Under the pieces are notes generated by a model. It saw only the letters and a program-made list of their open reading frames with translations. It made no database searches and was not told where the DNA came from. Source: Protea cynaroides (lineage: Eukaryota; Streptophyta; Magnoliopsida; Proteales; Proteaceae). From it: DNA of 64,000 nt. The position numbers and the translations under genes were made by a program. Location of the stretch: assembly GCA_028583415.1 (NCBI GenBank), contig CM053273.1, positions 87,456,676 to 87,520,675 of the forward strand, read 5' to 3'. The number at the start of each line of letters is the position of its first letter. Position 1 is the first letter of the stretch. Below are positions 11,446 through 23,324 of this stretch, piece by piece.

Positions 11446-12942
11446 TGGGACACTTTTGATCTGGTTTATGATCACCCTCATATTGTTTCATGTGTCCTTG
11501 GATTTGGTCAGACACAGTTTTCAATTTTTTGGGATCCACCTTGGATTAGGGCAAGTGGACCCCAAAATTGTTAGACAGTCTAACTTAATGCTGAGGTCAT
11601 TGTTCGAATCCTTGGTTGGATTGTCATTCTTCGTTCTTTTATTTGCTTATTTTTATATTGGTCTTATTCTATGTTATACTACTAGGGTGAGAATTAGGTG
11701 CAAGAGAGGAGGCTCGAATTTAAGGACCAACCATGAAACCAAATAGGTGTAGTTTCCTCTACTGCTACTTAATTTGTAAAGCCAGGACTGCCACATACAT
11801 AGAAAAGAATCAATGCAAATTCTACTTGAAAAAACTGTAATAGTTATTTTCTTTACTTTTTCTTCATGTGTTTACTTAGCGTGGCTTGGTCGAAGGTGCT
11901 TCGCTTCCACCGACTAATGAAGAAACAAAATTAAAAAAATGGAATATTACGTGATAGAGTAGATTGGGACTCTGGCGGGGTCTCCGGACGTCGGACACCA
12001 AAGAAGTCTTTACGGGGAAAGCCTAGTTCCCTTGAAATGGAAATCTACTGCACGAGGGAGAATTAGAGCTGATGCCACTCACCTCCATGTGCCCAGCCTT
12101 CTTCTTTCAACTCTTCTTGGAATTTTACAAGAGAGTTGAGGGATGATGATTTCTCTAATATCGAAATCAAGAAAACTCGTCAACTTTCCACCCAATTCAA
12201 TATATACTTTTCAGCCCTTGTGGGTTTTACTCTCAGTAGACCACTAAAAATTTTGTTTCCAACAGCGGCGGTTGTCTCTCTCTCTCTCAGTAGGTTCCCT
12301 TCGAAACTCCGGTAGTTGGACATCTTTTACCCTTCCTCTAGGTAATCAGACATCCTTAGTCTCTGTCAAAATTGGTTTATCAGTAGAGGATTGCAAAGAG
12401 CATATCAACTCTCGCTCAGTTTTGATAGAACCGATGTAGGACTATGACATAACAGTCTCTGTCAGCTGAACATTTGGGATACAAGAGGGGAAGGGAAGTA
12501 GAGGAGGACAAAAATATCAATCGTTTTTAGTTATTGTATGTATCTTCTTGTTTTCTTCTGTAATATTGTTCATTTCTATTCTTTCTTCATTTCAACTTTT
12601 GAAGTTACTTTGAGCCAATCTCTCTGACCTGTCGAATTGGTTTCCCACTTCATGATTTTCGTTTCCTTTTCACTATGATATTGTATGTATCTTCTTGTTT
12701 TCTGGGAATGGACTGGATGGGGATTAATGGTTTATGAGTTCGATTTGGAACAGTACTAGAAGTCCTGAAGTTTCAAGTATGATTACGGTTGTTAATTTAT
12801 GATCATCGAATTTGATTTCATGTGAGATTTTGAATGTATTTAGTGAAGTTAAGAATTAAGCTAGAGCTGTGGGGTAGTTAGTCATTTCAACGTCGTATGT
12901 GTTAATGTCGTATATGTTTTTTTACGTCAAATTTTAAATCCC
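11446..12942. other. unassigned spacer between segments 1 and 2
   Basis: A 106-codon frame (11426-11746) has hydrophobic stretches but no recognisable domain and no counterpart in the other segments. A short (TC)n tract lies at about 12278-12290. Nothing else can be supported here. Confidence 0.4.
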
Positions 12943-13467
12943 CTATTGAAACCTAAAAACACGTTTAATAACATGTACGTAACGATAAAAGGCTATATAC
13001 ATACGATCATGCATGTGTACATGTGTACATTCAATGCATATAGCGGGACCACCACCCAATAGCATATTGCCGCCAAAACCCCGTATTTCTTTTAGAGAAT
13101 TTCCTAATTGTTCCAGAGCAACTGCCATCTAATTATAGTAAAGACTCCTATTTAATTAAAACAAAAAACATGACCTATAAAATGATACGATGATCCATTT
13201 CCACTCCCAATTATTAATCCCTTCTTCCTTTAAAAAAAAAAAAAAAACTCTCGAAAACTATTTTTTCATGTTCGATAGGGACTTGAGCCTTGTATTACCC
13301 CCGCTTATAAGGAAACTAACATTAATTCTCTTTTTCTTTATCCTACACTTAATTAAAAAGAAATTTTATTAGGCTGAAGATCCTTTAAGGTTTCCCTTAA
13401 TACATAGGACTCTAGTGGAGAATGGTTTACTTCACATATGTGTACTTTTCAGGAGATCCCGTCAACA
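12943..13467. repeat. duplicated block preceding a CACTACAA end
   Basis: This block is a diverged copy of 15180-15592 and of 31850-34179 (minus the TIR element there). Shared landmarks are the GCATGTGTAC blocks, AATCCCTTCTTCCTT before a poly-A run, and GAGCCTTGTATT. Each copy ends next to a CACTACAA sequence. It is non-coding. Confidence 0.5.
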
Positions 13468-14222
13468 CACTACAACCAGGGTTTTTTGTGACAGGAATTT
13501 TACAAAGCGACAGAATTCTACGATGCTTATATAATACCGTCGCAAAAAGCTACTCATTAATTACGGGTAAAATGAACCGTCAGATATATTTATTCTAATA
13601 CGACGATACTTGACAGCCGTCGGATATATTAAATCAAATAAGATGGAATATAAATACCGTTGTAATAAAGATAGTATTTACGGCAGGTAATGTAAAACCG
13701 TCGTATATATTTGGTATTAATTCCTGCCTATATAATAATTTTCCCGCATACTTCCCGCCAAGGTTTATTATGATGGGTATATGACCCCGTCGTAAATAAG
13801 AATATATTAATGATGGTTATTATCAGCCATCAGTGTTGTTTAGTTATGAAGTACCCTTTGTATTAACTTAGATACGACGATATTAGATATCCGTCGTTTA
13901 TAAATCAATATATACGATGCAGTTTTCCTTGTCATCGTAAAAATAACTCTTTTTTTTGTTTGTTTTCTGCTTATGTATATCATCATTTGCCGCCTCTGTA
14001 ATTGTTTTTCCCACAAAGACCTTATATGATGGAAATTGAATGTATATAGGTATATATATACGGAGAGAAATAAATACCGTCATTTATTGCTCGGTATGTA
14101 CAACGATAATAAGATATCATTGTGTATAGTTATAAATTATACGACTGTATATTATAACCGTCCTCTTATACTGGTATAGACTACGGGGAATAAAACCATC
14201 GTAAAAAACCCTACCTATTTCC
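13468..14222. mobile_element. CACTA-like element end (family I)
   Basis: It starts with CACTACAACCAGGGTTTTTT, like a CACTA-superfamily terminal repeat. It continues for 750 bp with many short CCGTCG, CGACGG and CGTCGTATATA motifs in both orientations, as in CACTA subterminal regions. A second copy lies at 27740-27959 plus 30386-30890. I could not find a matching right-hand TIR, so only one end is supported. No transposase is seen. Confidence 0.55.
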
Positions 14223-14964
14223 TCCTTCCCCACTATTTCTTCATCCCGCGATCTGAATATATCCCATAACCGCTCGCCATTCATCGATCGTTCTTCTTCG
14301 CAAGCCTTGGAAAGTTTCAACATCAATGATCAAGAGATCACAATTCAATTGTCGCCAGAGAAATTGATTCAATTGTCGCCAAAGCAATTGTCGACCCTCA
14401 GGTTTGTATCTTTCTCTCTGTCTCTCTAACTTCTTCTCTATCTCTCTATCTTCTTCCCGTTCTTATTTCATGTTCTATTTCCACCAGGTTCTGGAGCAGT
14501 TGGATTGATAGAGGTTCACGAAATGCAAGGTTCAACTTGTGGACCACCCCCAATTAATCAAGATGGAGCTAAATTAGAAGAGAATCATTGTAGGAAGGAG
14601 TTTCATCGCACTCCTAACAGAGTTGTTTTGCTTAAGACAAAAAATGAGGTGCAAATCGGTTCCTCTTTGGTTTTCATTCGAAGGAGTAATCGTTGCCAAA
14701 GACCTACTAATTGTCTTCACGATATGTAATACTCACTGTTTCATGCTTCGTCTTTTGCTTCTGTTTTCATTTAATTGTTTGTTGGTTTGGAGCCTCGGTG
14801 GTTTGCTCTTTAGGCTAGCTCTGCAATTCGGGGTCTTTGGTTTGGTTTGGCATTTTGTTGGTTGTTTTTGTTTTCAATTGCTGGTTCTCTACTAGGATCC
14901 ATGTTGTTTGTGTTCTCCCTCGTTTAGATTAATAAGTTATCTACTTACAGCAAAAAAAAAAAAA
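14223..14964 (+). other. transcript-like block ending in a LINE-type poly-A tail
   Basis: It follows the CACTA-like end directly. It has a possible exon, a CAG/GTTTGT donor near 14400, a pyrimidine-rich intron and a CACCAG acceptor near 14488. A 74-codon frame (14505-14729) follows, then a TTGG/TTTG-rich 3' region ending ATCTACTTACAGC and a poly-A run. The last part resembles the 3' end of a plant L1-type LINE. The copy at 30891-31612 has lost the frame through an indel. Whether this is captured host sequence, element gene or LINE cannot be settled here. Confidence 0.35.
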
Positions 14965-15592
14965 AAGAAGTCAGCTTTCTTAACTCTCCCAAACTTGGAT
15001 GGAAGACCCAAATATTTTACAGACCTACTATCATAAGGCATTTTTAAGAGTCCAAAAATTCATCTTTTCAATCGAGACAGAATATTTGGACTGAAAGTCA
15101 GCCAGGACTTCTTGGAATTGATGCATTGACCCAAGGCACGGCAATATAAATCCAAGAGGTTTCTTGGATTTTCTAAAGTTAATATTGGACAATGTTAGAT
15201 TTTGAATCCCCCTTTTGAAACCTAATCCCATTTAATATCCCTATGTAATGAAGGTTAAATGTACAATTATGCATGTGTACGGTCATGCATATACATATTT
15301 AATTAATAACAAAAACATCCCCTAGAAAATGAGGCGATGACCCCCTACCACTCCCATGAATGAATCCCTTCTTCCTTATAGAAAAAACAAAAAAAAAACA
15401 AAAAAAAAAAAAAAAAAAAAACAAAAAACAAAAAACAACTCTTAAAGACTATGTTTTCGTGTTCAAATTTCAATAGGGCCTTCAGCCTTGTATTCCCTCT
15501 GCTTATACGGAATTTAATCATTACTTCCCTTTTTTTCCTTTTGCTTGAAGATCTTTTAAAGTACCCCTTGATACATGGGTTTTTGGTGGAGA
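14965..15592. repeat. duplicated block upstream of CACTA-like family II, with A-rich tract
   Basis: The first 230 bp align with 31613-31850 and the rest with 12943-13467. An A-rich tract with interspersed C lies at 15380-15437. There is no coding content. Confidence 0.5.
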
Positions 15593-16020
15593 CACTACAA
15601 CATTTATTCTATCACCTAAAATTCTTTTTTCATCGAAAATAATAGCCGACATGCAATGTTTTTGTCCCCGATCCATCGTCTAAATTCCCGTCACACAAAA
15701 TCTCGATAGAATTATGTGAGGTGTCGATGAATATAGTTTCCACGATGGAACTAGTATTCTCATCGTGGAAAATACAAATTTTTTTTTTTACCTCATACAG
15801 ATACAGATTTATTAGCATAAAGGCACCATTTATCACGACCAGAAACAACATTTCCGTCGTGCCAAATATTCTTTTTTCAAGACGGAACTCTATATTCCAG
15901 TCGTGCAAAATTCACATTTTGAACACGGGAATCCTATAGTTCTGTCATGTAAAATAATGATAATACTGTTTGTAAAAATTAGTTTTTTACACGACGGAGA
16001 TATAGGATTCCGTCGTGAAA
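15593..16020. mobile_element. CACTA-like element (family II), segment 2 copy
   Basis: It begins CACTACAACATTTATTCTAT and contains paired TCGTGG/CCACGA and CACGACGG/CCGTCGTG motifs through to about 16020. The copy at 34180-34610 has the same start and order, with the CG motifs better preserved there (TTCCGTCGCC). The start fits a CACTA terminal repeat. The right end is inferred only from where the motif pattern stops. Confidence 0.5.
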
Positions 16021-17402
16021 AATGTTTGTTTCTTTTTTGTTGCCCTATATATACTGATTTATACAAAAATAAAATGAATGATAACTACAAAACTCTAAAT
16101 CCAAGGGATCCCACCTATGTGTACTCTAAAGGATCCAATCACCGTTCATGCCTAATGGGTCCCACACTCTAATGGTGGATCCCACACCATGTGAACTGTG
16201 ACGGATCCCTTGAAGAGTACACGTACATGAAAGGTGATCTGAACTCCTCCAACGGCCAAGCCACTAAAACAATGGGAGTCGTATGTGAACACCACTGATT
16301 CAATGGTCCGGATGCTGTGAAATTCTTGAAGGAGTGTCCATCAACATTTCATCTTAAATGCGAATTAAAATTACCAAAAATAAAAATCCCCTCTTTAGGT
16401 TAAATAAGTACTTTATTTCTCTCTTTAGTAAATTAGTCTCTCATAACGCGCCATATGATATATTAGGCAACGAAAATTTTTTTTACCGTCGCCAAAATTC
16501 GTCACCATAAATGCTTTTGGACAAGTACATCTTACCAACGTTTTGCGGGGAGGAACTTCCAAGAGGCGCGTCCATTCAAGAAATTTTCATTTCTTTCAAC
16601 GGTTAGATTGATCTACTAGTGAGTCTATCTGGCAAGAAAAACTATCAAAATTAGGGAATGACTTCCTACACTGTTCCTGTAGGATCTCTTTTCTTATAGA
16701 AAAACCCTAGAATCCCAGAAATAAATGTATCGACCATCCTAAAGTAACAATCGTCTGAAAAGTTAAAATCCTATTGCAGCGATACAGAAAAAATGGTAGT
16801 CGAAGAAATGACAATCAGTCGCAGGGTGGGAATTCTCTCCTAAGTTTTAAAGGACAGGTATGTTTAGGCATTTTTCAGGATTTATATTGTAATGGAAAGT
16901 TTGTTTTTTATTTTGTTTTATTTTTTAAGACCTAGCTTCTTCTATGTTGATCGAAGAGAAACTTCACTGTTCGTATACTAATTATGAGGGCCGGATATAA
17001 CATGCATAAAAAAATAATAATTAAAGAATGTACTCGAATACTAGTCTTCCACCAAAGGTTTTGGGGAGGGGCAAGATTTAACAGGCATGCAACTGTCAAA
17101 ATCTCAATTATCTAATTTAGTTTACTTAGTATTTCTTCTGTTTTCCCAGGTGTTTGTATCTACTTATTTTTTTTATCCCTTGTAAGGAGAACAAGCAGGA
17201 GCATCTATATATAAGGTGATTAATCTTAGTTTTTCGGTTTTTTATTTTATTTATTTATTTATTTATTTATTTTTATTTTTTTTTGCCTTTTTGTGGTGGG
17301 TTCGTTAGTGTTGTTTTTTTGCTCAGTATTGTATTATGTGGGTTTGATCTGCTAACATAGTCTGTTTTGGATGACAGAAGCAAATAAGAGCACAACTTGT
17401 CA
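16021..17402. other. upstream region of F-box copy 2
   Basis: It aligns with 4830-6766 without the hAT element, and with 34611-37915 without the Mutator-like element, so it is the empty-site reference for both insertions. It includes the predicted 5' UTR intron acceptor GATGACAG ending near 17377 and a (TTTA)n tract at about 17245-17280. No separate gene is supported. Confidence 0.6.
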
Positions 17403-17927
17403 ATGTCTCTTTCAAAGTTGAAATTGGATCCAAGTTTAAATGGAGATATAATCAGTAATATGCCTCCAAACATCATAGAAAACATACTTTCTCGTTTGCC
17501 TATAAAAGAAGCTGTGAGAACATGCATCTTATCAAAGAAATGGAGATACAATTGGATTACTCTTCCAGAACTTATATTTGATTTCACCCTTCGGAAAGCT
17601 ATGAGAAACAGAAATGATGATAATGTTGGAAAGTTCATTGATGATGTTCTCTCTCTTCATAGAGGTCCAATATGCAAATTCGAGCTCTCTGGCAATCTGT
17701 GTATTCAGAATACCGGATACATAAATAAGTGGATACTATGCTTGTCAAGGAATGATATACAAGAATTTATCCTGTCTGCAGCCTCTGCTTAGGGATTATG
17801 AGTTGCCATCATGTTTCTACTCTTGTGAACTACTGACTCATTTGCATCTCAGTTATTGCACACTTAAGCGTCCACCATTGTTTTCAAGCTTTAATTTTCT
17901 CAAGAGCCTATTGCTTTATAAAGTTGA

Positions 17928-18824
17928 TGTTGGAAAAATCAAATAAACAAAGTAAAAACAGTTTTTCCAATTTAAGTTTGAAAAGACTTCAAAATTTCAA
18001 ACTTTTCAAGTAGCGCCAAAAAAATTTCGTTTTCGGTTTGGGCGGGAAATTTATTTTCGGTTTTTGAGTTGGCATAACCAATGTAGGATTGGTTTAGTCC
18101 CACATTGCTTATGGTTAGAGGGGATGAGACCTTTATTTATAGGACATATCACCTTGTCTTTTGAGCCCCTGAATGAGAGCAAGCCACACACACACACACG
18201 CGCGCGCGCGCGCGCCGGACCGCGGACCGCGACCTGCGACCTGCGACCGTGCGGGTGCGGGCGTGGGCCGCGGGCCGCGGGTGCGGGTGCGGGTTGTGGC
18301 GGGTTCAGACACACCCCTACCCAGATGTCTTTTTGGAAAAGGAGTGACCTGTAGAGATGCAACTCTACAAATTAAAGGACATCATCTGGACCTTAGATCT
18401 CAGGATCTAAGATCTAAGATGATCTGGACGGTCCATCTGGAGGGGCACACCCTTCCAGTGGATCTGGAGGGTCACACCCCATCCAGAGGACACCTCCAAG
18501 AGGTCTGTTTGGCTCTATAAATAGAGCCCAACCCCAACCATAAATTCTCATTCAATAGAGTACGAAATCTCTATCTCTCTTCTTCTCCAACTCTCTCTCT
18601 CTCTCCATTCTCTTTTGAAGTAAGAGTTAGAATCGTTTTTCCTTCCTATTGAGAGTTGATCTCAACCGTCGGGGTCCGCATATACACGTCGGTGCGTGCA
18701 CCTTTGGGTGGGTATCCGTTCAAAGGGTTGTTTCATCTTGGAAGCAGATTTGCGGGGAACCTTTGCACCATTAGAGGGCAAATACTGTTTTAAGGAGAGT
18801 GTACCAACACGACTCAACCCGTCT
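17928..18824 (+). repeat. 5' LTR of the copia element, 3' end deleted
   Basis: It matches the first part of the 3' LTR (23325-24521) but stops at 18824, where the right LTR goes on for about 220 bp. The following bases run straight into the gag start, so the LTR end and the usual TGGTATCAGAGC-type primer site are missing. A CA/CG microsatellite and a CGCGACC-rich tract lie at 18185-18300. Several CG sites of the 3' LTR appear as TG or CA here. Confidence 0.85.
18512..18529 (+). promoter_or_regulatory. TATA box of the copia LTR
   Basis: CTATAAATA sits in a near-palindromic setting, GGCTCTATAAATAGAGCC. The same sequence occurs in the 3' LTR at about 23997-24014. It is followed by a TC-rich leader, as expected for an LTR promoter driving element transcription. 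Confidence 0.65.
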
Positions 18825-18835
18825 GAAGTTGACTC

Positions 18836-19640
18836 ATGGCTGAATCTGGGATTACCACTGAAGTTGGTCCACCCATTGGGAAACTGCGCATCATGTCGGA
18901 GTTTGACAGCATTGAGCCATTCAATGGTTCAAACTTCAAGCGCTGGAGACAGATGATGCACTTTGCCCTCGTCTCAAACGGGGGCCATATTCGCCATTAT
19001 CGAAAAAATGCCCGAGGTTTCTGATGACCCGGAAATCGAGTCCAAGAGGATTGCATGGATCAATGCTGATTTTCAATGTAAGAACCGGATCTTGAACTCT
19101 ATGACTAATGAGTTGTACAATGTGTACTCCTCATATGAGTATGCATACACTATATGGGAGGCTCGGATAAGAAGTATTCTCCGGAGGATGCTTGGATGTA
19201 AGAAATATGTTACGGCAAATTTCCCCGAACTTCAAAATGAAAGAAGACTTGAGCGTATCAATGCAAATGGATATGTTCCAAGTGTTGGTAGCAAGCCTTG
19301 TTAAAGAAGGCATGTCTCTACCGAAACGATTCGTTTCGCGGCATTGATTGAGAAATCGCCAAATTCCCGGAGTGACTTCAAATCTCATATGAAGCACAAA
19401 TCCAAAGATGGACTCTTGAGCATTATATAATGCGGATCAAAATCGAAGAGAAGAACCGTGAGACCGACAAGATGGAAAAGGCCAAGGAATTCAAGACCAA
19501 GGCTAATCTTGTGGAAGGCGGGAAATCGACAAGAGAGAAAAGTCAAAGAAACGTCTCAAGGTGAAGAAGGAAGGGGAAATTCAAGAAGACCAAGGGTGGA
19601 TGCTTCTTACGTGGGAAACCGGGTCACTTCAAAAAGGACT
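18836..19640 (+). pseudogene. copia gag with altered zinc knuckle
   Basis: The start is ATG 18836 (MAESGITTEVG ... FDSIEPFNGSNFKRWRQMM), as in copia Gag N-termini. The frame shifts near 18980 and again later. At about 19599-19646 the knuckle reads CFLRGKPGHFKKDC, so the second cysteine of CX2CX4HX4C is arginine, and a TAG follows directly. This copy could not make a working nucleocapsid. Confidence 0.7.
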
Positions 19641-22600
19641 GCTAGGGCTCTCAAGAAGAAATTGGGGAATGACAAAGCAAAGGTCCATCTCATCGAACAG
19701 GACTCGTTTGCATTTGTTGTCATCGAGGTGAATTTGGTTGAAAAACCAAAGGAGTGGATTATCGACAACGGGGCTTCCAAACACATATGCTCGACCAATC
19801 TGTATTTATTAAATATTCTCCGGTCAAAGGATCCGATTATGTGTATATGGGGAATTCCGGTCTTCACTGTGATGGGCAAGGGTCAAGTAGTACCGAAGCT
19901 AACTTCGGAAAGACCCTTGTTTTGAATGAAGTGCTTTGCATGTCCCGGACATTCGCAGAAATCTGATTTCCGGTTTCCGTCCGAACAAAGCTGGAATGAA
20001 ACTCGAACTCGGCTTTGAAGTCGATAAGGTTATCATACTTGGGGGGACAAATATGTTGGGAAGGGATATGCCAAGAATGGCCTCTTTGTAATAAGTATTG
20101 ACAAGTGTTATGAATGAAATTCCTACTTCTTCTTACTTGGTTGAGTCATTTGATGTTTGGCATGGTAGATTAGGGCATCGTAGTATACCATATATTAAAA
20201 GACTATCTCACTTGGGATATTTTCATACTCCCTTCGAATTCTCAAGACATAAATGCCCTGTTTGCATTGAAGCAAAAATAACTAAAAATCACATAAATCT
20301 GTAGAAAGACAAACCAATCTTTTTAGAATTAATTCATAGTGACTTAACCGATTTTAAATCTCTTGAATCAAGAGGAGGTAATAAATATTATATAACCTTC
20401 ATTGATGATTATTCTAGGTATACTAAGGTATATCTTTTAAAATCTAAAGATGAAGCTGAATATGCATTTAAATCATATAAGTTAGAAGTTGAAAATCAGC
20501 TTAATAAGAAAATTAAAAGATTGAGAACCGACGGAGGAACCGAGTATGGAACTCATAACCTATCTCGATTTTGTGAAGAAAATGGAATAATTCATGAAAC
20601 TACTGCACCATACCAACTTCGAGTCTAATGGTGTAGCGGAAAGGAAAAATAGAACCTTAAAAGAAATGATGAATTGTTTCCTTATTAGTTCTGGGTTACC
20701 TTATAATATGTGGGGGAGGCTATATTATCGCATGTTATATTCTTAATAGAATACCTTCAAAAACCGTAATCTTATTCCTTTTGAACTTTGGCATGGAAGG
20801 AAACCATCCTTTCATCATTTAAAGGTGTGGGGGTGTTTAGCCAAAGTTAGAATACCGAACCAAAGAAAAGGAAGATTGGACCTAGGACTTGTGATTGTGT
20901 TTTCATTGGATATGCTCATCATAGTGCTTTGCATATAGGTTTTTGGTTTTGAAAACTATTGAAAATATTTTTGATGCTAATACAATTATTGAATCTCGTG
21001 ATGCTGAATTTTTTGAGCATGTGTTTCCCAAACTAGTTAGAACTTCTTCTAATGATAACCTTTGTGAAAACCCTGTTATAAGAAATGATATGAGCTTAGA
21101 ACAAGGATCTAGTGAATTATCTACCGATTTACTTAGGAGAAGTAAAAGACAAAGAAGACCTACAAACCTAGGTGATGATATGTTATTATATCATGTGGAT
21201 AGAGACCCCTTTACTTATCAAGAAGTCAGAATTCTCCGATCTGTATTCCGGAAAGAAGCTATTAAAAGTGAATTAGATTCTATTATCCAAAATCATACTT
21301 GGGAATTGGTGACTCTTCCACGTGTACAAAGCTTTTGGATACTAAATGGATCTTTAAAAGGAAATTTAAGCCTGATGGATCTCTTGATAAGTTCAAGGCA
21401 AGGTTGGTGGTGAAAGGTTTTAGACAAAAGAAGGATATAGATTATTTTGATACTTTCTCCCTGTAGCTCGTATTGTAACAATACGAACTTTATTTGCCAT
21501 TGCATCTATTTATAACTTAGTAATTCATCAAATGGATGTTAAAGCGCTTTTCTAAATGGAGTTTTAGAGGAAGAAATTTATATCAAACAACCTCAAGGAT
21601 GCATAGTATCAGGACAAGAACATAAAGTATGTAAATTAATTAAATCTTTGTATGGTTTAAAACAAGCACCTAAACAATGGCATGAGAAACTTGATCATGT
21701 ATTATTAGCTAACGGGTTTACTATTAATAATTCGAAAGGTGTGTGTATAGTAAATTCCAAAATGAAAAGGGTGTGATTATTGTTACGTATGTTGATGATA
21801 TGTCGATAATGGGGACCGATTTAAATGTTGTAAATTTAACAAAGAAATTTCTTATGTCTAAATTTGATACAAAAGACATGGGAGAAGTCGATGTCATTTT
21901 AGGCATCAAAGTTATTAGAAAAGCCAATGAGATTATATTATCTCAAGCTCATTATGTGGAAAGCCTTTTAAAGAAATATGGTTTTTATGAGTACTCTCCT
22001 ATAAAGATACCGTTAGAGGTAGGGAGTCATCTCATAAAACACCATGGTGAACCAGTCTCCCAAAAGGAGTATTCCCAAATTATAGGTTCGGTTTCATACC
22101 TAATGAACTCAACAAGACCGGACATAGCTTTGGCGGTGGGTAAGTTGAGTCAACATACTCATAACCCTGGAAAAGAGCATTGGGAAGCTCTGACAAGGTT
22201 ATTGAGGTACTTGAAAGGAACAATAAACTATGGTTTACACTATAATGGAAATCCCTCGGTTATAGAAGGGTATTGTGATGCTAACCCCGGATCTCCGATA
22301 CGGAAGAATCATTAGCCACAAGTGGTTACATTTATACTCTTGGTGGAGGAGCGATTTCTTGGAAATCGGTTAAACAAACCCGTGGGACAAGTTCCACTAT
22401 GGAGGCAAATTTATAGCCTTAGAGAAGGTCAGGGCGAAGCCGAATGGCTTAAAAATTTGGTGATGGAAATTCCGTTATGGCCTAAGCCTATGCCCCCAAT
22501 ATCACTACATTGTGATAGTCGGGCAGCTATTGCTAAGGCAAAAGCAAGATATATAACGGAAAAGAAGACATATACGCCTGAGACACAACCTTGTGAGGCA

Positions 22601-22735
22601 GTATATAAGTGAAGGAACGATAGCTATCGACTTTGTAAGATCAGAAAAGAATCTGGCCGATATATTTACAAAGCCTCAAACCACCAAGGTCATATTTGAC
22701 ACATCTAAAGGAATGAGCTTAAAGCCTGTGACATA
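19641..22735 (+). pseudogene. copia pol remnants: protease, integrase, RT, RNase H
   Basis: Protease: EWIIDNGASKHIC near 19751-19790 has DSG changed to DNG. The pre-integrase HxxxH-type region (WHGRLGHRS) and CPVC knuckle lie at 20158-20270. The integrase core, with FIDDYSRY and LRTDGGTEYG, is at about 20400-20560. RT motifs KQAPKQWHEKLDHV and YVDD (about 21790-21801) follow. RNase H remnants SVIEGYCDAN and LHCDSRAAIAKAK are at 22256-22545. At least six frameshifts or stops separate them. Confidence 0.8.
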
Positions 22736-23324
22736 AGTCATGTGATGGAAACCCAACCTATGTGATAGGAGATCCCCCGGAATTAGGTTCAATGGGTAAG
22801 AACGAAGTCACCAGATGATTTGTTTTAGTACTATCACAAATTGCTCATTCCGGTTAGATGGTAAGATAGTACTCACCACAATGAATGGAGGGATGAATCT
22901 CAATGATTCTTAATTAAGCCAAATTATCCCGAGGAATGTGGGGGTGTGTTAACCGTGGTGCACACTATGGGTTGACCTTATTGAATGTAGGAAGTGGGGC
23001 CGCTTCAATGAGAATTTTAAAGGCGAATTCTCATAAACATTCATGAACCGGGATAGGGATAAGGCCGGTTTAAAATATGTCCATTTTTTTTAAAAAAAGG
23101 GATCTTTTTCGAGGGTCCGACCGTAAGAGGTGGCTGGTAGGTCGGCCGGCTACATCAATGAGGAAAGGTTCAAGAAGCTAGCTTCACCCGTGACTGTAGC
23201 GTGGCCTATCGGACCTAGTGTAGATTCAAGAAGCTAGCTTCATCGCAACGACGCCGCTACACGTTCTCATGAGATCAACTTCTTATTCGTGTTTTACTAT
23301 GTCTTTTCAATCTTGTGGGGGAAT

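Noticed and set aside
11426..11746. 106-codon frame with hydrophobic stretches
   Set aside because: No recognisable domain, no counterpart in the other segments, and next to an LTR-like repeat.
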